A stretch of 6,664 nt of DNA from CANHBY01 sp031376995 (GCA_031376995.1 JANMEO010000046.1:1-6664); one strand, 5' to 3'. Positions 1 through 6,239 are shown, numbered from the stretch's first letter. Notes: generated by a model not told the origin, from the sequence alone. Numbers and translations: made by a program.

Positions 1-33
1 CCAACCGGCCTCCGCGAAACCCGGGGCGGTTCA
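1..33. mobile_element. Probable terminus of an IS3-like insertion sequence extending beyond the left edge
   Basis: Read on the minus strand from position 33 leftward, the sequence begins TGAACCGCCCCGGGTTT and continues with CGCGGAGG. A TG-starting end with a GCCCCGGGTTT core followed by GGAG is typical of the terminal inverted repeats of many IS3-family elements in Proteobacteria. That family match is from memory, not from a search. Only one end lies in the window, so the transposase, the other inverted repeat and the target duplication cannot be seen. The outer boundary would be at position 33, with the element body to the left. It could also be a solitary remnant end. Confidence 0.45.
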
Positions 34-34
34 G

Positions 35-145
35 TCACAATGCCTGCGCACGCTCCTTCTTAGCTGATGTGATCTCCAACGCTCGGCGCAATTTGACCGT
101 GCCAACCTTGCCTCGCCCGATCAGCGCTTGAGTCAGGCGGAGCGG
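35..145 (-). other. 36-codon open scrap ending next to the IS terminus
   Basis: Between an in-frame TAG (148-146) and a TGA (37-35) the minus strand is open for 36 codons. The translation is basic and looks like real protein, with pieces such as LIGRGKVGTVKLRR and EITSAKKERAQAL. There is no start codon with a ribosome binding site. Its stop codon lies one base from the presumed IS end. It may be the tail of an older gene or a transposase remnant, but an open stretch this short can arise by chance. I do not recognise it. Confidence 0.2.
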
Positions 146-192
146 CTAAAAAGCCGAGGGGGGTGTCCGGTTACGCGCCAGCCGCAGGCTGG
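143..192. repeat. Two small perfect hairpins downstream of the 808-residue gene
   Basis: The first hairpin has arms CGGCT (143-147) and AGCCG (152-156) around an AAAA loop. The second has arms CCAGCC (178-183) and GGCTGG (187-192) around GCA. Both lie beyond the stop codon of the large left-reading gene, where a terminator would be expected. Neither is followed by a clear T run in the direction of transcription, so they are not convincing intrinsic terminators. They could be mRNA 3'-end structures or mobile-element debris. Confidence 0.4.
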
Positions 193-243
193 AGCAGATA
201 CACACGATCATCCAGACCTTAACCGTAAGTTTCCAGCATGTCG

Positions 244-2670
244 CTATATTTCAATACGTTCCGAATAAAAATACTGCTTATCACGTAGCCGTGCCCCCTC
301 CAGTTGGGACTCAAACAATACGCCCCGGGCCTTTCGAATTTGATGGTCTAGGTGCTGATGAATAAATTGACTGATCTGTGTCAAGTCTTCCCCTGCATCA
401 ATCGCTGATGCCAGCTCTGACAGACCCACCCTTTGTATAGAGTTGATTTGCTTCAGACGCAAGAGCGTGAGCTCTAAATCACCTTGATCTTTTGCATACT
501 CCCTGTCGATACGCTCCAGAAATTTGCCAAATTGCTTCAGCTTCAATAAATTTTCACTCTTGTCGCTCAAGACTGAAGCTTGTCCTGAAATAACCACCTC
601 ATCGTTGACTTCAGCACAGTAGAGTGAAATCGCAAGTGCTGAATGCCTGACATTATTCATGTTGAGAGAGTCAACCAGTTTTTGTCGCTGATGAATCCTT
701 TCTGACAGCATATTGCACTTGGCAACCAGTTTTTTCTCAACCATAACCCTGAACCGATCTATCCCATGATCAGACTCTAAAAACTTTTCAACCCCTTTGC
801 GGTTCATTACTCGCCCACCGATTTGCTTCCACCAGGTGATGTTTTTATCCAAGGGGGAGTGCTTTTTTTCGGCATCTGCGGCATGGCCCAAGAATTCTTT
901 CAAGGCAGCCTTGCTGGTGTCGAGATATTTCAGACAGGCACCGGCCATGTCAAAGCCTGGATGACTGGATGGAGCCAAAGTCGCACCGTTCAACACGGCT
1001 TCTAGTGTTGGTGGGATGTGAGCCGTGGGCCGAATCCCATGCAAATCGGTCATCAATTGGCGGTCCACCCACTCATGGTCTGCCGCCGTGGCATTGGAAT
1101 ACTTGCTTTGCTTGCCATGCCCGCGAAAAAAACTCAACGAGGCAATGCCCATTGCCACCGACCCGAAAATACCCACCGCACTGATCACCGCCAGCCCGAT
1201 CGGATTGCTGGCTGCTGCTGCGACGCCGCCAATGGCCAAGCCTGCAACCACTGCTTTGGTTGCAGCACTGCAGGCATATAAGCCACTGCCCACCATGAAG
1301 GCTTTGTTCCAACGTGAAAAATGCTGAAAAAATCCAATGCGCTTCTCACCTTGACGCATCAAAAAGTGGTTCAGAGCGATGGCCTGTGGGTTAGCCTGAT
1401 CAGAGCGTGCGATTGCATGCGCTCTGATGTCAGACTTTAAAATTTCAAAGTCACTGCGAAGCTGTTTTAACTTGGTGAGCGTTTTCTTTGTAAAGAAGGC
1501 ACCCAGCGCTGTAGCAAAAAAACCTGCAGCAGGGCCCAGAACCAGGGTGCCTGCCACACCCAGCCCCACCGCCGCACCAGCCGCAGCCGTGCCAACTTGC
1601 GCTGTCTCATTCAACGCAAAAAAGCCTTTGCCAGTGACTGCCCCCTTGATGCCCAAGGATGCTTTCAATGCGATGTCTGAGGAAGCTTTGAGCCCAATGC
1701 TGAGCCCTGACGCCGCAGAGGCAAACCCAATTTGCTTGGTTTTTTGAGCTTCTTTTAAGGCTTGCTGAGTTTTTTCAAGACGAATCTCTTGAGCCTGAAT
1801 TCTTGCCTGCATGGGTTTGCCAGGCAAGACGTGCTCAGCAGCGACCAAAGATCCAAGTGCATCATTTTGCCCATCACGTAGAGTTTTGAGCTGCCGAAGC
1901 TGGTGATTGCCATGCTGCCACTCTTCAATACCAGCCTTAACAGCCATGCCAGCCAGAGGCAACAAGAAGCCAGCCGCCCCAACCGATGAGGCAAACTCAG
2001 CAACACCACTTTCAGTCAGCTCCTTACCCAGGTATTGGGTTGGTGAGGTACCCCAATCAGCCGCGGTATGTTCAAATGACTTGACAACTCGCTCGGGGTT
2101 GCCTTGGGCAACATCTTTCAAGTGTTTGATGACAGCAAATGCACCATGAGCCGCCTCATCGAGATCAACCGCAATACCCCCTCCGTCTTCATGGCTGCAT
2201 CCGCCAGGACCCTCCTCTTTTGCGTCTCCCCCTGTCAAATAAGTCTCACCACAACACGCGCCGCTCATTTCAAGACCCACAGGGGCTGGCAGCACAGACT
2301 CATCCGCTTTGAATGAATTCAAACTGAATGGGCGATTTGTTGGGTGTCCTTGTAACTTGCGGACCCATCGATGCCTGTTTTCAGCGAGCGCTATTCTGGC
2401 CTTGTTTTGATGCACAAAGCCATCTCGAATTGATTGCTCGCATTGCTTTTCGGCAAGCGCCAACATCTTTGGCGTCACAGGCCTTGAGGTGCTGTGATTG
2501 GCAAGCAAAGCATATAGACGCTGTTTTTCTGACGTTTCTAGTGCACCAGAAAACCCCGTGTAACTGTGGTCAATGCTGTGTTTGAATGCATTGGATGGCT
2601 TGGGCACTAAAGTCTGAGTTCGTTGAGCGGCAAGGGAGTGGGAAATTTGCTTTGCAATGCGAGTGGGCAT
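244..2670 (-). CDS. Large hypothetical protein with Ala/Gly-rich hydrophobic segments; possible secreted effector or translocator-like protein
   Basis: I do not recognise this 808-residue protein. The ATG at 2670 is preceded by GAGAGAGG with a 6-base gap, a good start; the stop is TAG. The first 33 residues contain no Asp or Glu and are rich in Ser, Thr, Gln and Lys, with no Sec-type hydrophobic core. A Cys/Gly-rich stretch follows (about 137-166, with C139, C140, C158). Hydrophobic Ala/Gly segments lie at about 223-247, 313-346 (partly amphipathic), 358-393 and 457-515. Between them are charged helical linkers, including a likely coiled coil at 285-312 and a basic stretch at 394-405. Residues 590-808 are mostly charged and helical, rich in Leu, Lys, Gln and Glu. 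Such a build is known from type III translocators and membrane-targeted effectors, but no family motif is visible, so this role is inference. It lies 91 bases after znuB on the same strand. It is AT-richer than znuB in its C-terminal part (about 40% GC in 541-600, hand counted), while the Ala/Gly core is GC-rich. A polytopic inner-membrane or phage-type protein is possible. Confidence 0.85.
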   Translation of the reverse strand: MPTRIAKQISHSLAAQRTQTLVPKPSNAFKHSIDHSYTGFSGALETSEKQRLYALLANHSTSRPVTPKMLALAEKQCEQSIRDGFVHQNKARIALAENRHRWVRKLQGHPTNRPFSLNSFKADESVLPAPVGLEMSGACCGETYLTGGDAKEEGPGGCSHEDGGGIAVDLDEAAHGAFAVIKHLKDVAQGNPERVVKSFEHTAADWGTSPTQYLGKELTESGVAEFASSVGAAGFLLPLAGMAVKAGIEEWQHGNHQLRQLKTLRDGQNDALGSLVAAEHVLPGKPMQARIQAQEIRLEKTQQALKEAQKTKQIGFASAASGLSIGLKASSDIALKASLGIKGAVTGKGFFALNETAQVGTAAAGAAVGLGVAGTLVLGPAAGFFATALGAFFTKKTLTKLKQLRSDFEILKSDIRAHAIARSDQANPQAIALNHFLMRQGEKRIGFFQHFSRWNKAFMVGSGLYACSAATKAVVAGLAIGGVAAAASNPIGLAVISAVGIFGSVAMGIASLSFFRGHGKQSKYSNATAADHEWVDRQLMTDLHGIRPTAHIPPTLEAVLNGATLAPSSHPGFDMAGACLKYLDTSKAALKEFLGHAADAEKKHSPLDKNITWWKQIGGRVMNRKGVEKFLESDHGIDRFRVMVEKKLVAKCNMLSERIHQRQKLVDSLNMNNVRHSALAISLYCAEVNDEVVISGQASVLSDKSENLLKLKQFGKFLERIDREYAKDQGDLELTLLRLKQINSIQRVGLSELASAIDAGEDLTQISQFIHQHLDHQIRKARGVLFESQLEGARLRDKQYFYSERIEI

Positions 2671-2676
2671 GAGGGG

Positions 2677-2684
2677 CCTCTCTC
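2677..2684 (-). promoter_or_regulatory. Ribosome binding site of the 808-residue gene
   Basis: On the minus strand GAGAGAGG stands six bases before the ATG at 2670. It supports this start over internal ATGs and shows that the gene has its own translation signal. The 91-base gap from znuB (2671-2761) holds no obvious terminator and no convincing promoter. Confidence 0.6.
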
Positions 2685-2761
2685 AAAAAAATGGAGTTGG
2701 CCTCTTCACGCAACAACGTCGCTGAATGAAGCCTCGGAACCTGGGATTCAACAAACTTAAG

Positions 2762-3550
2762 TCAGGTGCGCTCGAGCTGCGGCTTGAAACCGGCGGGCTT
2801 CTTTTCCCTGTTTGAACTGAAGGCACTGGCTGATACCCCCCAGATGCCCAGAGCGAGTGCCACACAGGCGCCGCTTGGGGCATCGCACCACCAAGAAAAC
2901 GCTAACCCGCCAACACCCGCCATCAAGGTGCCGCAGAACGCGAGCCAACCTGAGACGCCGGCGCGCATCCACAAGGCTGGGGCCATCAAGGCAACAAACA
3001 CAACAAAAAGACCCAGCACTGGCACCACCATGCTGGCTACCAAAGCAAAGGCAAGGTAGAACACAGCATCACGCTCAAGCCATTCTGAGCACCAGCGATA
3101 AAGCGCCAAGATCGAGGCCGCACAGACTCCAAGCAACATCACCTGCCACTCGGTAGCCCACAGTACATCGGCGGCAAGCAACTCTGATAAACGCTCGCGT
3201 CCATGGGGATCTTGTCTAGCGCCGAGAAGTGCCAGGCTGGCACCGATGACATACACCAGGCCGATCAGGGCCTCGCGCTGTTGCGGCCAACGTCGCGCAA
3301 GCCCAGCAACCAAGGCCGTGCAGGCCAATGCGCCTGCAGCCGCGATGAGCTGCGTTTCCAGCACTGAAGAATGATCTGCCCAAGTGCTAGCCCAAAGTGC
3401 AGCGGCGGCGGCGGCTTGAGCCACTGCAAGATCAATGAAAATGATTTCTCTGGCCAATACCTGTACGCCCAGCGGAGCCAAAGCCAGTACGCCAAAAAGC
3501 AAGGCCAAGGCAGGGAGAAAAAACCACCATGACGAGACAAGAGTTTCCAC
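2762..3550 (-). CDS. znuB: Zinc/manganese-type ABC transporter permease (ABC-3 family)
   Basis: A 262-residue integral inner-membrane protein that would form the channel of a zinc importer with ZnuA and an ATPase. Hydrophobic segments lie at about 8-30, 37-55, 66-84, 92-110, 133-151, 162-193 (long enough for two), 200-220 and 226-244. The stretch REIIFIDLAVAQAAA (34-48) sits where ABC-3 permeases carry their conserved segment after the first helix. The LLAADVL stretch (124-130) sits where the family has its L-G-D-x-L loop. Length fits ZnuB (about 260 residues in E. coli). The start is GTG at 3550, directly next to the znuA TAA; GGAGGG, inside the end of znuA, provides a strong binding site. 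Translational coupling to znuA is therefore likely. No ATP-binding subunit gene lies beside it, which is unusual. The family assignment is firm; zinc rather than manganese is inferred from the neighbours. Confidence 0.85.
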   Translation of the reverse strand: METLVSSWWFFLPALALLFGVLALAPLGVQVLAREIIFIDLAVAQAAAAAALWASTWADHSSVLETQLIAAAGALACTALVAGLARRWPQQREALIGLVYVIGASLALLGARQDPHGRERLSELLAADVLWATEWQVMLLGVCAASILALYRWCSEWLERDAVFYLAFALVASMVVPVLGLFVVFVALMAPALWMRAGVSGWLAFCGTLMAGVGGLAFSWWCDAPSGACVALALGIWGVSASAFSSNREKKPAGFKPQLERT

Positions 3551-4480
3551 TTAACCCTCCGCTGCGCTTAATAATGCATCCAACAGCCCATCCATCCACA
3601 GGCCCAGTGCGTCAGGTGCATTGGCGTCCATGACAGTGGCTGGCAGCATTAAAAGCGATAACTGGCCGCCCAACTGGCTAACCAGCCAGCGTGCAGCACG
3701 TGGGTCTTGATAGCTGGACACAACCACCCCCATAGGGGGTTTAGACCGCAACTGCACAAGCAATCGATGCAAGTGACCCGGCGTTGGGGCCATGCCTGGC
3801 TGGGGCTCTAGATCGGCGACTTGTTTCATCCCCAGCCACTCCCAGAGATAGGCATGGTTGCTGTGCTGGGCCACCACTTCGCGGCCACGCAGTGGCGCAG
3901 CTCGGTGCTCCCAAGCCGCGATGCGCGCCCCCCACATCAACTCAAATTTGGTTTGACGCTTGGCGATCAACCCGCTTTGTGCGGGGTCTAGCTTTTGCAA
4001 CCTTTCAGACAAAGCCCGAGCCACAACCAAGATCCGGTGCGGATTGGTGTGCAAATGTGGATTGCCACCAGCATGCACATCACCCGCAAATGGACCGCTT
4101 TGGAGACTCGGCTTGGCATCGAGCAACCTCACATGATCAGCCGCATAAAACATGCCTAACGCCCCATCTTGCACCCTAGGGTTTCCAGCCCTCTGCTGCA
4201 ACATAGGCAACCAGCCAACCTCAAGCGCTGCACCATTGCACACGGCCATCTCAGCAGCGCGCAGTTGAGCTATGAGCGCAGGTCGGGCTTCGATGTGATG
4301 AGGATCTTGCTGGGCATGCGTGGCCGCAAAGATCTTGGCCTGAGGCCAAAAAACGCGCACCAACGCACCCCACTCAGGCTCGCACACAAACACGTTTTGT
4401 GCTTGTGCTGCGCCTGCGCCAAAGCACATCAAGCAACCCATAACATAGGCTGTTAGGCGGTTAATAAGCATGCGCACCAT
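3551..4480 (-). CDS. znuA: Periplasmic zinc ABC transporter substrate-binding protein (cluster 9, ZnuA-like)
   Basis: The protein binds zinc in the periplasm and hands it to the ABC permease. From the ATG at 4480 it has 309 residues. Residues 1-27 form a signal peptide ending AGAAQA, so cleavage before Q28 is likely. Candidate zinc ligands stand in family positions: H61/H62 in QDPHHIE, H142 and H144 in GGNPHLHTNP, H206 (with H209) in VAQHSNHAYLWEWLG, and an acidic residue such as D259 near SSYQDPRAARWL. The family's long His/Asp-rich loop is absent. The frame is open to 4588, but those extra 36 residues precede the signal peptide and lie inside the barrel gene, so I reject them. GGAG at 4487-4484 lies 3 bases before the ATG at 4480 and 6 before a GTG at 4477, so the GTG may be the true start. 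The gene overlaps the end of the barrel frame by about 20 bases and abuts znuB. Confidence 0.88.
   Translation of the reverse strand: MVRMLINRLTAYVMGCLMCFGAGAAQAQNVFVCEPEWGALVRVFWPQAKIFAATHAQQDPHHIEARPALIAQLRAAEMAVCNGAALEVGWLPMLQQRAGNPRVQDGALGMFYAADHVRLLDAKPSLQSGPFAGDVHAGGNPHLHTNPHRILVVARALSERLQKLDPAQSGLIAKRQTKFELMWGARIAAWEHRAAPLRGREVVAQHSNHAYLWEWLGMKQVADLEPQPGMAPTPGHLHRLLVQLRSKPPMGVVVSSYQDPRAARWLVSQLGGQLSLLMLPATVMDANAPDALGLWMDGLLDALLSAAEG
3555..3560 (-). promoter_or_regulatory. Ribosome binding site that decides the znuB GTG start
   Basis: GGAGGG on the minus strand overlaps the last codons of znuA. It is separated from the GTG at 3550 only by the TTAA that contains the znuA stop. The arrangement implies that ribosomes ending znuA can restart on znuB. 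Confidence 0.7.
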
Positions 4481-4483
4481 GGG

Positions 4484-4487
4484 CTCC
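4484..4487 (-). promoter_or_regulatory. Shine-Dalgarno core for znuA
   Basis: GGAG on the minus strand lies within the last codons of the barrel frame. Its spacing is 3 bases to the ATG at 4480, 6 to the GTG at 4477 and 12 to the ATG at 4471. Spacing favours the GTG, codon preference the first ATG; all three keep the signal peptide nearly intact. Confidence 0.5.
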
Positions 4488-4673
4488 AAAAGCAAGCACG
4501 TACTGCAACTGGATGCTGCGTTGAGCGGCATCTTCAATGTTTTGCACTCGGCCTTGTTGCGTGAACTGCAGACGCAATGACTGGGCATGGGTGGGCTTCC
4601 AAGCCAGCATCAGCGCATACTCATCCAGCTTTCCCGCCTCGACAGCCTCGTCATGCACCGTGCGAACCCGCAA

Positions 4674-4676
4674 CTA
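4674..4676 (-). other. Second in-frame TAG in the barrel gene (codon 321)
   Basis: The frame reads GGA GCA AGG GCT GAC TAG TTG CGG GTT, giving LGARAD, stop, LRVRT. One base change from CAG (Gln) or TGG (Trp) would produce it. The 70 codons after it still encode barrel-like strands to the natural TAA. Confidence 0.8.
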
Positions 4677-5234
4677 GTCAGCCCTTGCTCCCAACTCCCA
4701 TGCCGATGCCAAGCGCCAGACGATGGCCAGCGTGCCAGCCTCATGGTGATCTGATGCGATGAATAACCCGCCCAAATCCGTAACCCGTGCCCACTCGGTA
4801 CTTAGCCGAACTTGCTCATTTCGATTGTTTCCATTCGGCGCCCACTTCCAGGTGAAGTCGAGCATGGACAACTTCCGACCAACGAACCGCGCCCCATGGG
4901 CATGGGCCCCCTCATGACTGTGAGTCTCCTCTTCACTGTGGTCAGCTTCTGTGCCAGCCTCAAGGCGATTGTGCAGATGCGACAAACCCAACTGCCAACT
5001 GTGAGCAATATTCAGGTCCCCGCCCATTTTTGCGTTCAGTGTGATGGCGCCAGGGCGCTGAACACGGGTTGCCTCAGGCACCAATTGCCTTGCACGCAGC
5101 ACCTCGGCGCCTAAACGCAAATACCCAATCGTTGGCGCCGTCCAATTCAAGCGCAAGCCATCATCAAACCAATGCCCTCCCAAAAATGCACGGTAAAGTA
5201 AAGGCCGCTCAACAAAGTCATCAGCGTGCGGATG

Positions 5235-5237
5235 CTA
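5235..5237 (-). other. First in-frame TAG in the barrel gene (codon 134)
   Basis: The minus strand reads GGT TAT CTC AAT GAG TAG CAT CCG CAC without a frame change, so GYLNE is followed by a stop and then HPHADDFV. Remembered relatives have Gln here, so a single C-to-T change of CAG explains it. Confidence 0.8.
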
Positions 5238-5662
5238 CTCATTGAGATAACCAATTTGTGAGCTGAAACGGCCAGCGCGTGCCTGAAGCCCTGCAGGCAG
5301 AGTTTGGGTCTGTAGCCAGGCTTCTTCCAATTCAAGCTCCAGCTTGCCTTCTTGGCTGTGAGCCGCAAGACCGATTTGAGCGTCAAAAATGCGGCCTATG
5401 GGCCCACGCCCAAACACATCACTGTGACCCAATCCCAAACCTTGATCACGCTGGCCTAAAGCCAAAAATCGGCTGGTATGGGCCACGTCGAGCACCGCCC
5501 CCACCTCCCAGTTTTTCGCGGGCTGATCGTGGGCCGAAACTGCTTGTGCATCACCTGAACCACTAGCCATCCAAGCGCAAGACACCAGCAATCCTTGCTG
5601 AACCCGCTGCGACCTTTTTTTTCCGTTTGCATTCATATCGTTGGCTCAGAATTTTTCATATC

Positions 5663-5682
5663 GATAATGATAACTCACTATT
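5663..5682. promoter_or_regulatory. Candidate Zur/Fur operator
   Basis: GATAATGA (5663-5670) and TCACTATT (5675-5682) form an imperfect inverted repeat, 6 of 8 pairs, around TAAC. The left part, GATAATGATAA, equals the first 11 bases of the classical Fur-box consensus. With a Fur-family gene beside it and zinc-uptake genes facing away, this is the likeliest binding site for autoregulation and zinc repression. Binding is inferred. Confidence 0.5.
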
Positions 5683-5697
5683 GATTAAAAATTAATC
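5683..5697. repeat. Perfect inverted repeat in the zur/barrel control region
   Basis: GATTAA (5683-5688) and TTAATC (5692-5697) are exact reverse complements around AAA. The repeat directly adjoins the Fur-like dyad. It may be a second operator half-set, part of a promoter or an AT-rich coincidence. Confidence 0.4.
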
Positions 5698-5807
5698 CTT
5701 ATCGGCAGTGGTTAGACTCCCCTTGAGGTACGTGCACTTGTGCGCCACGCTGCTAACAAGCCAAAACTGCTTTGCAACCCTACTCAAGCCTGCTTCATCA
5801 ACCCCTT

Positions 5808-6221
5808 ATGGAACGATCAACCCGCCAACGAACAGCCATCCGCGAGGCACTCGCACTGGCTGGCCGCCCGTTGCTGCCACAGGAGGTTTTAGATGCTGCT
5901 CAGGGCCTGGTGCCAGGCTTGGGCATTGCCACGGTCTACCGCAACCTCAACGCTTTGGCTCAAGAGGGGGTACTGCAAAGCGTGCAGCTGCCTGGAGAAA
6001 ATGCCAGGTATGAACCGATTGATCATGTGCACCACCACCACTTTCAATGCAGGAGCTGCCAAAAAGTATTTGATGTGCATGCATGCCCTGGCAATTTAAG
6101 TTATTTGGCACCCAAGGGTTTTACCGTAGAAGACCACGACTTGACCCTCTATGGCAGGTGCGGCGACTGTCAGCCCGAGACCAAGAAGCCGCGTGGGCGC
6201 ACGCCCTCAAAACCCAAGTAA
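5808..6221 (+). CDS. zur: Fur-family transcriptional regulator, probable zinc-uptake repressor Zur
   Basis: A 137-residue cytoplasmic metalloregulator, slightly shorter than typical Fur/Zur. The N-terminal winged-helix domain includes RQRTAIREAL (6-15), PLLPQEVLDA (21-30) and the recognition helix ATVYRNLNAL (41-50). The dimerisation and metal domain has a His cluster (H73, H75-H78), C81-x-x-C84, D89/H91, E108-D109-H110 and C118-x-x-C121. The two CxxC pairs are the structural zinc site of the family. It is divergent from an outer-membrane barrel, znuA and znuB, which argues for zinc rather than iron sensing; the sequence alone does not separate Zur from Fur. The frame is open back to a TTG at 5772, but family alignment starts near the ATG at 5808. 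No clear ribosome binding site precedes it, so a leaderless or weak start is possible. The C-terminal tail (KKPRGRTPSKPK) is basic and probably disordered. The stop is TAA. Confidence 0.85.
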   Translation: MERSTRQRTAIREALALAGRPLLPQEVLDAAQGLVPGLGIATVYRNLNALAQEGVLQSVQLPGENARYEPIDHVHHHHFQCRSCQKVFDVHACPGNLSYLAPKGFTVEDHDLTLYGRCGDCQPETKKPRGRTPSKPK

Positions 6222-6239
6222 GCCTTCATGGGTGATAAC

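Larger units (their letters stand above)
4461..5636 (-). pseudogene. Outer-membrane beta-barrel protein of the zinc operon, interrupted by two in-frame TAG codons
   Basis: One frame runs 391 codons from the ATG at 5636 to the TAA at 4463-4461, interrupted by TAG at codons 134 and 321. Residues 1-32 look like a Sec signal peptide (basic GKKRSQR, hydrophobic core, AQA end). After it comes WEVGAVLDVAHTSRFLALG, then alternating polar/hydrophobic strands. Codons 232-249 are His-rich and acidic (DHSEEETHSHEGAHAHGA), a likely metal-binding loop. The C-terminus, FGAHGAHAY, ends in an aromatic residue as outer-membrane barrels do. I recall related ~400-residue barrels in Zur-linked clusters carrying a stretch like NEQHPHADDFV. 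Here the sequence reads NE, TAG, HPHADDFVERP, so the first TAG seems to replace a Gln codon. It is shorter than a TonB-dependent receptor and shows no plug domain. Likely role: zinc passage or capture at the outer membrane. The intact frame on both sides suggests recent inactivation, TAG readthrough or sequence error. As it stands, only the first 133 residues would be made. Confidence 0.75.
5637..5807. promoter_or_regulatory. Divergent control region between zur and the barrel-znuA-znuB operon
   Basis: This 171-base gap separates the two divergent transcription units. Its half next to the barrel gene (about 5650-5705) is strikingly AT-rich against its GC-richer surroundings and holds the two dyads listed separately. 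Promoters for both directions are expected here, but no -35/-10 pair is good enough to call. The half near zur (5706-5807) shows nothing clear and no Shine-Dalgarno sequence before the zur ATG. Confidence 0.6.

Noticed and set aside
1427..1747. Plus-strand open frame of 106 codons, Ala/Pro-rich
   Set aside because: It lies wholly inside the 808-residue gene on the opposite strand. Its Ala/Pro content is the mirror of Ala/Gly codons there. No ribosome binding site or family motif.
2690..2740. Promoter TTGTTG / CATTTT with 17-base spacing before the 808-residue gene
   Set aside because: Only three of six consensus bases match in each box; too weak to call.
2671..2765. Type III regulon promoter motifs (PIP box, HrpL box) before the 808-residue gene
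   Set aside because: No TTCG-type direct repeat is present on the minus strand. The only GGAACC is on the plus strand and points away from the gene.
3784..4179. Plus-strand open frame of 131 codons opposite znuA
   Set aside because: It is a shadow of the znuA frame, which has a signal peptide and zinc ligands; its translation has no recognisable domain.
4481..4588. N-terminal extension of znuA to a start at 4588
   Set aside because: The 36 extra residues would precede an otherwise normal signal peptide and overlap the barrel frame by over 100 bases; the GGAG at 4484-4487 supports the later start.
4461..5636. Reading the barrel as three separate small genes (5235-5636, 4674-5183, 4461-4673)
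   Set aside because: All three share one frame and form one continuous barrel-like protein; the later two lack signal peptides and proper starts.
5772..5807. TTG start for zur at 5772
   Set aside because: The added 12 residues do not fit the usual Fur N-terminus and no ribosome binding site precedes them; the ATG at 5808 begins MERSTRQR, close to family starts.
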